From Oscarella lobularis (taxonomy: Eukaryota; Porifera; Homoscleromorpha; Homosclerophorida; Oscarellidae), in contig NC_089180.1 of NCBI RefSeq assembly GCF_947507565.1, forward strand, positions 2,666,001 to 2,730,000: a stretch of 64,000 nt of DNA, read 5' to 3'. Numbering within the stretch: the first letter of the stretch is position 1; each line of letters begins with the position of its first letter. The notes below the pieces were generated by a model, which worked only from the letters and a program-made list of their open reading frames with translations, was not told where the DNA came from and searched no databases. The position numbers and the translations under genes were made by a program. Below are positions 63,912-64,000 of this stretch, one piece after another.

Positions 63912-64000
63912 GCTGCCTCGGTGGATTGCCGAGTAAAAGAAGAAAATGAGAGGTGCTAGGTCGTCCAGAAAGAACCGGAGAGCTAAATATTCGTAATCTT

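Overview
The window is from a compact animal nuclear genome. Genes are broken into exons by many very short GT-AG introns (mostly about 37-60 nt, assigned by matching exon ends to conserved protein frames). The gene content is metazoan (CNOT4, WT1-type zinc finger, IAP, KDM3, UCHL5, ASH2L, polo-like kinase, SRCR and bark-beetle proteins) and the repeats are invertebrate-like (Helitron, DIRS-like, Tc1, foldback MITEs). A sponge is my best guess, from intron size, SRCR/bark-beetle proteins and repeat style; this is inference. Two gaps of exactly 200 N (6105-6304, 55329-55528) look like scaffold joins.

Layout. 1-8.6 kb is repeat-dominated: a Ty3/gypsy-type integrase end with polypurine tract and LTR start, a Tigger/pogo transposase fragment, a hairpin tandem repeat, a DIRS-like tyrosine recombinase end, a DUF6589-like fragment, a Helitron helicase with recognisable 3' terminus, a DDX51 fragment, a 1-kb foldback with a nested MITE, and SRCR relics. 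8.5-23.5 kb is gene-dense: CNOT4(-), N-terminal BRWD/PHIP(-), DHDDS(+), a four-BIR IAP(-), ASH2L(-) overlapping head-to-head with UCHL5(+), an EF-hand gene(-), a small unknown gene(+), and a WT1-like factor(-). 23.6-30.4 kb holds a cysteine-rich protein, a non-LTR retrotransposon tail, and an RRM protein running into a KDM3-type histone demethylase, the best preserved genes here.

30.5-43.2 kb is a patchwork of gene fragments (WDR35, bark beetle, TRAF-like, SMC5, importin alpha, RPS5), two coiled-coil genes and minisatellites. 43.5-45.5 kb is two abutting foldback elements ending 40-70 bp before a second Helitron-like 3' terminus. 46.6-49.2 kb has an RPA-like OB-fold protein and a GTSF1-like CHHC protein. 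51.4-55.3 kb is a polo-like kinase cut off by a 47-bp minisatellite. 55.5-64 kb is mostly transposon-derived (two copies of a RING-like protein family, a DIRS piece, a Tc1 element, an N-terminal transposon-associated fragment).

The main theme is that many normally single-copy conserved genes carry short exonic deletions, frameshifts or in-frame stops, whereas KDM3, the RRM exons and the CHHC fingers are intact. Either this is a decaying, fragment-rich chromosome segment or the assembly drops short blocks; raw reads and transcripts would tell.
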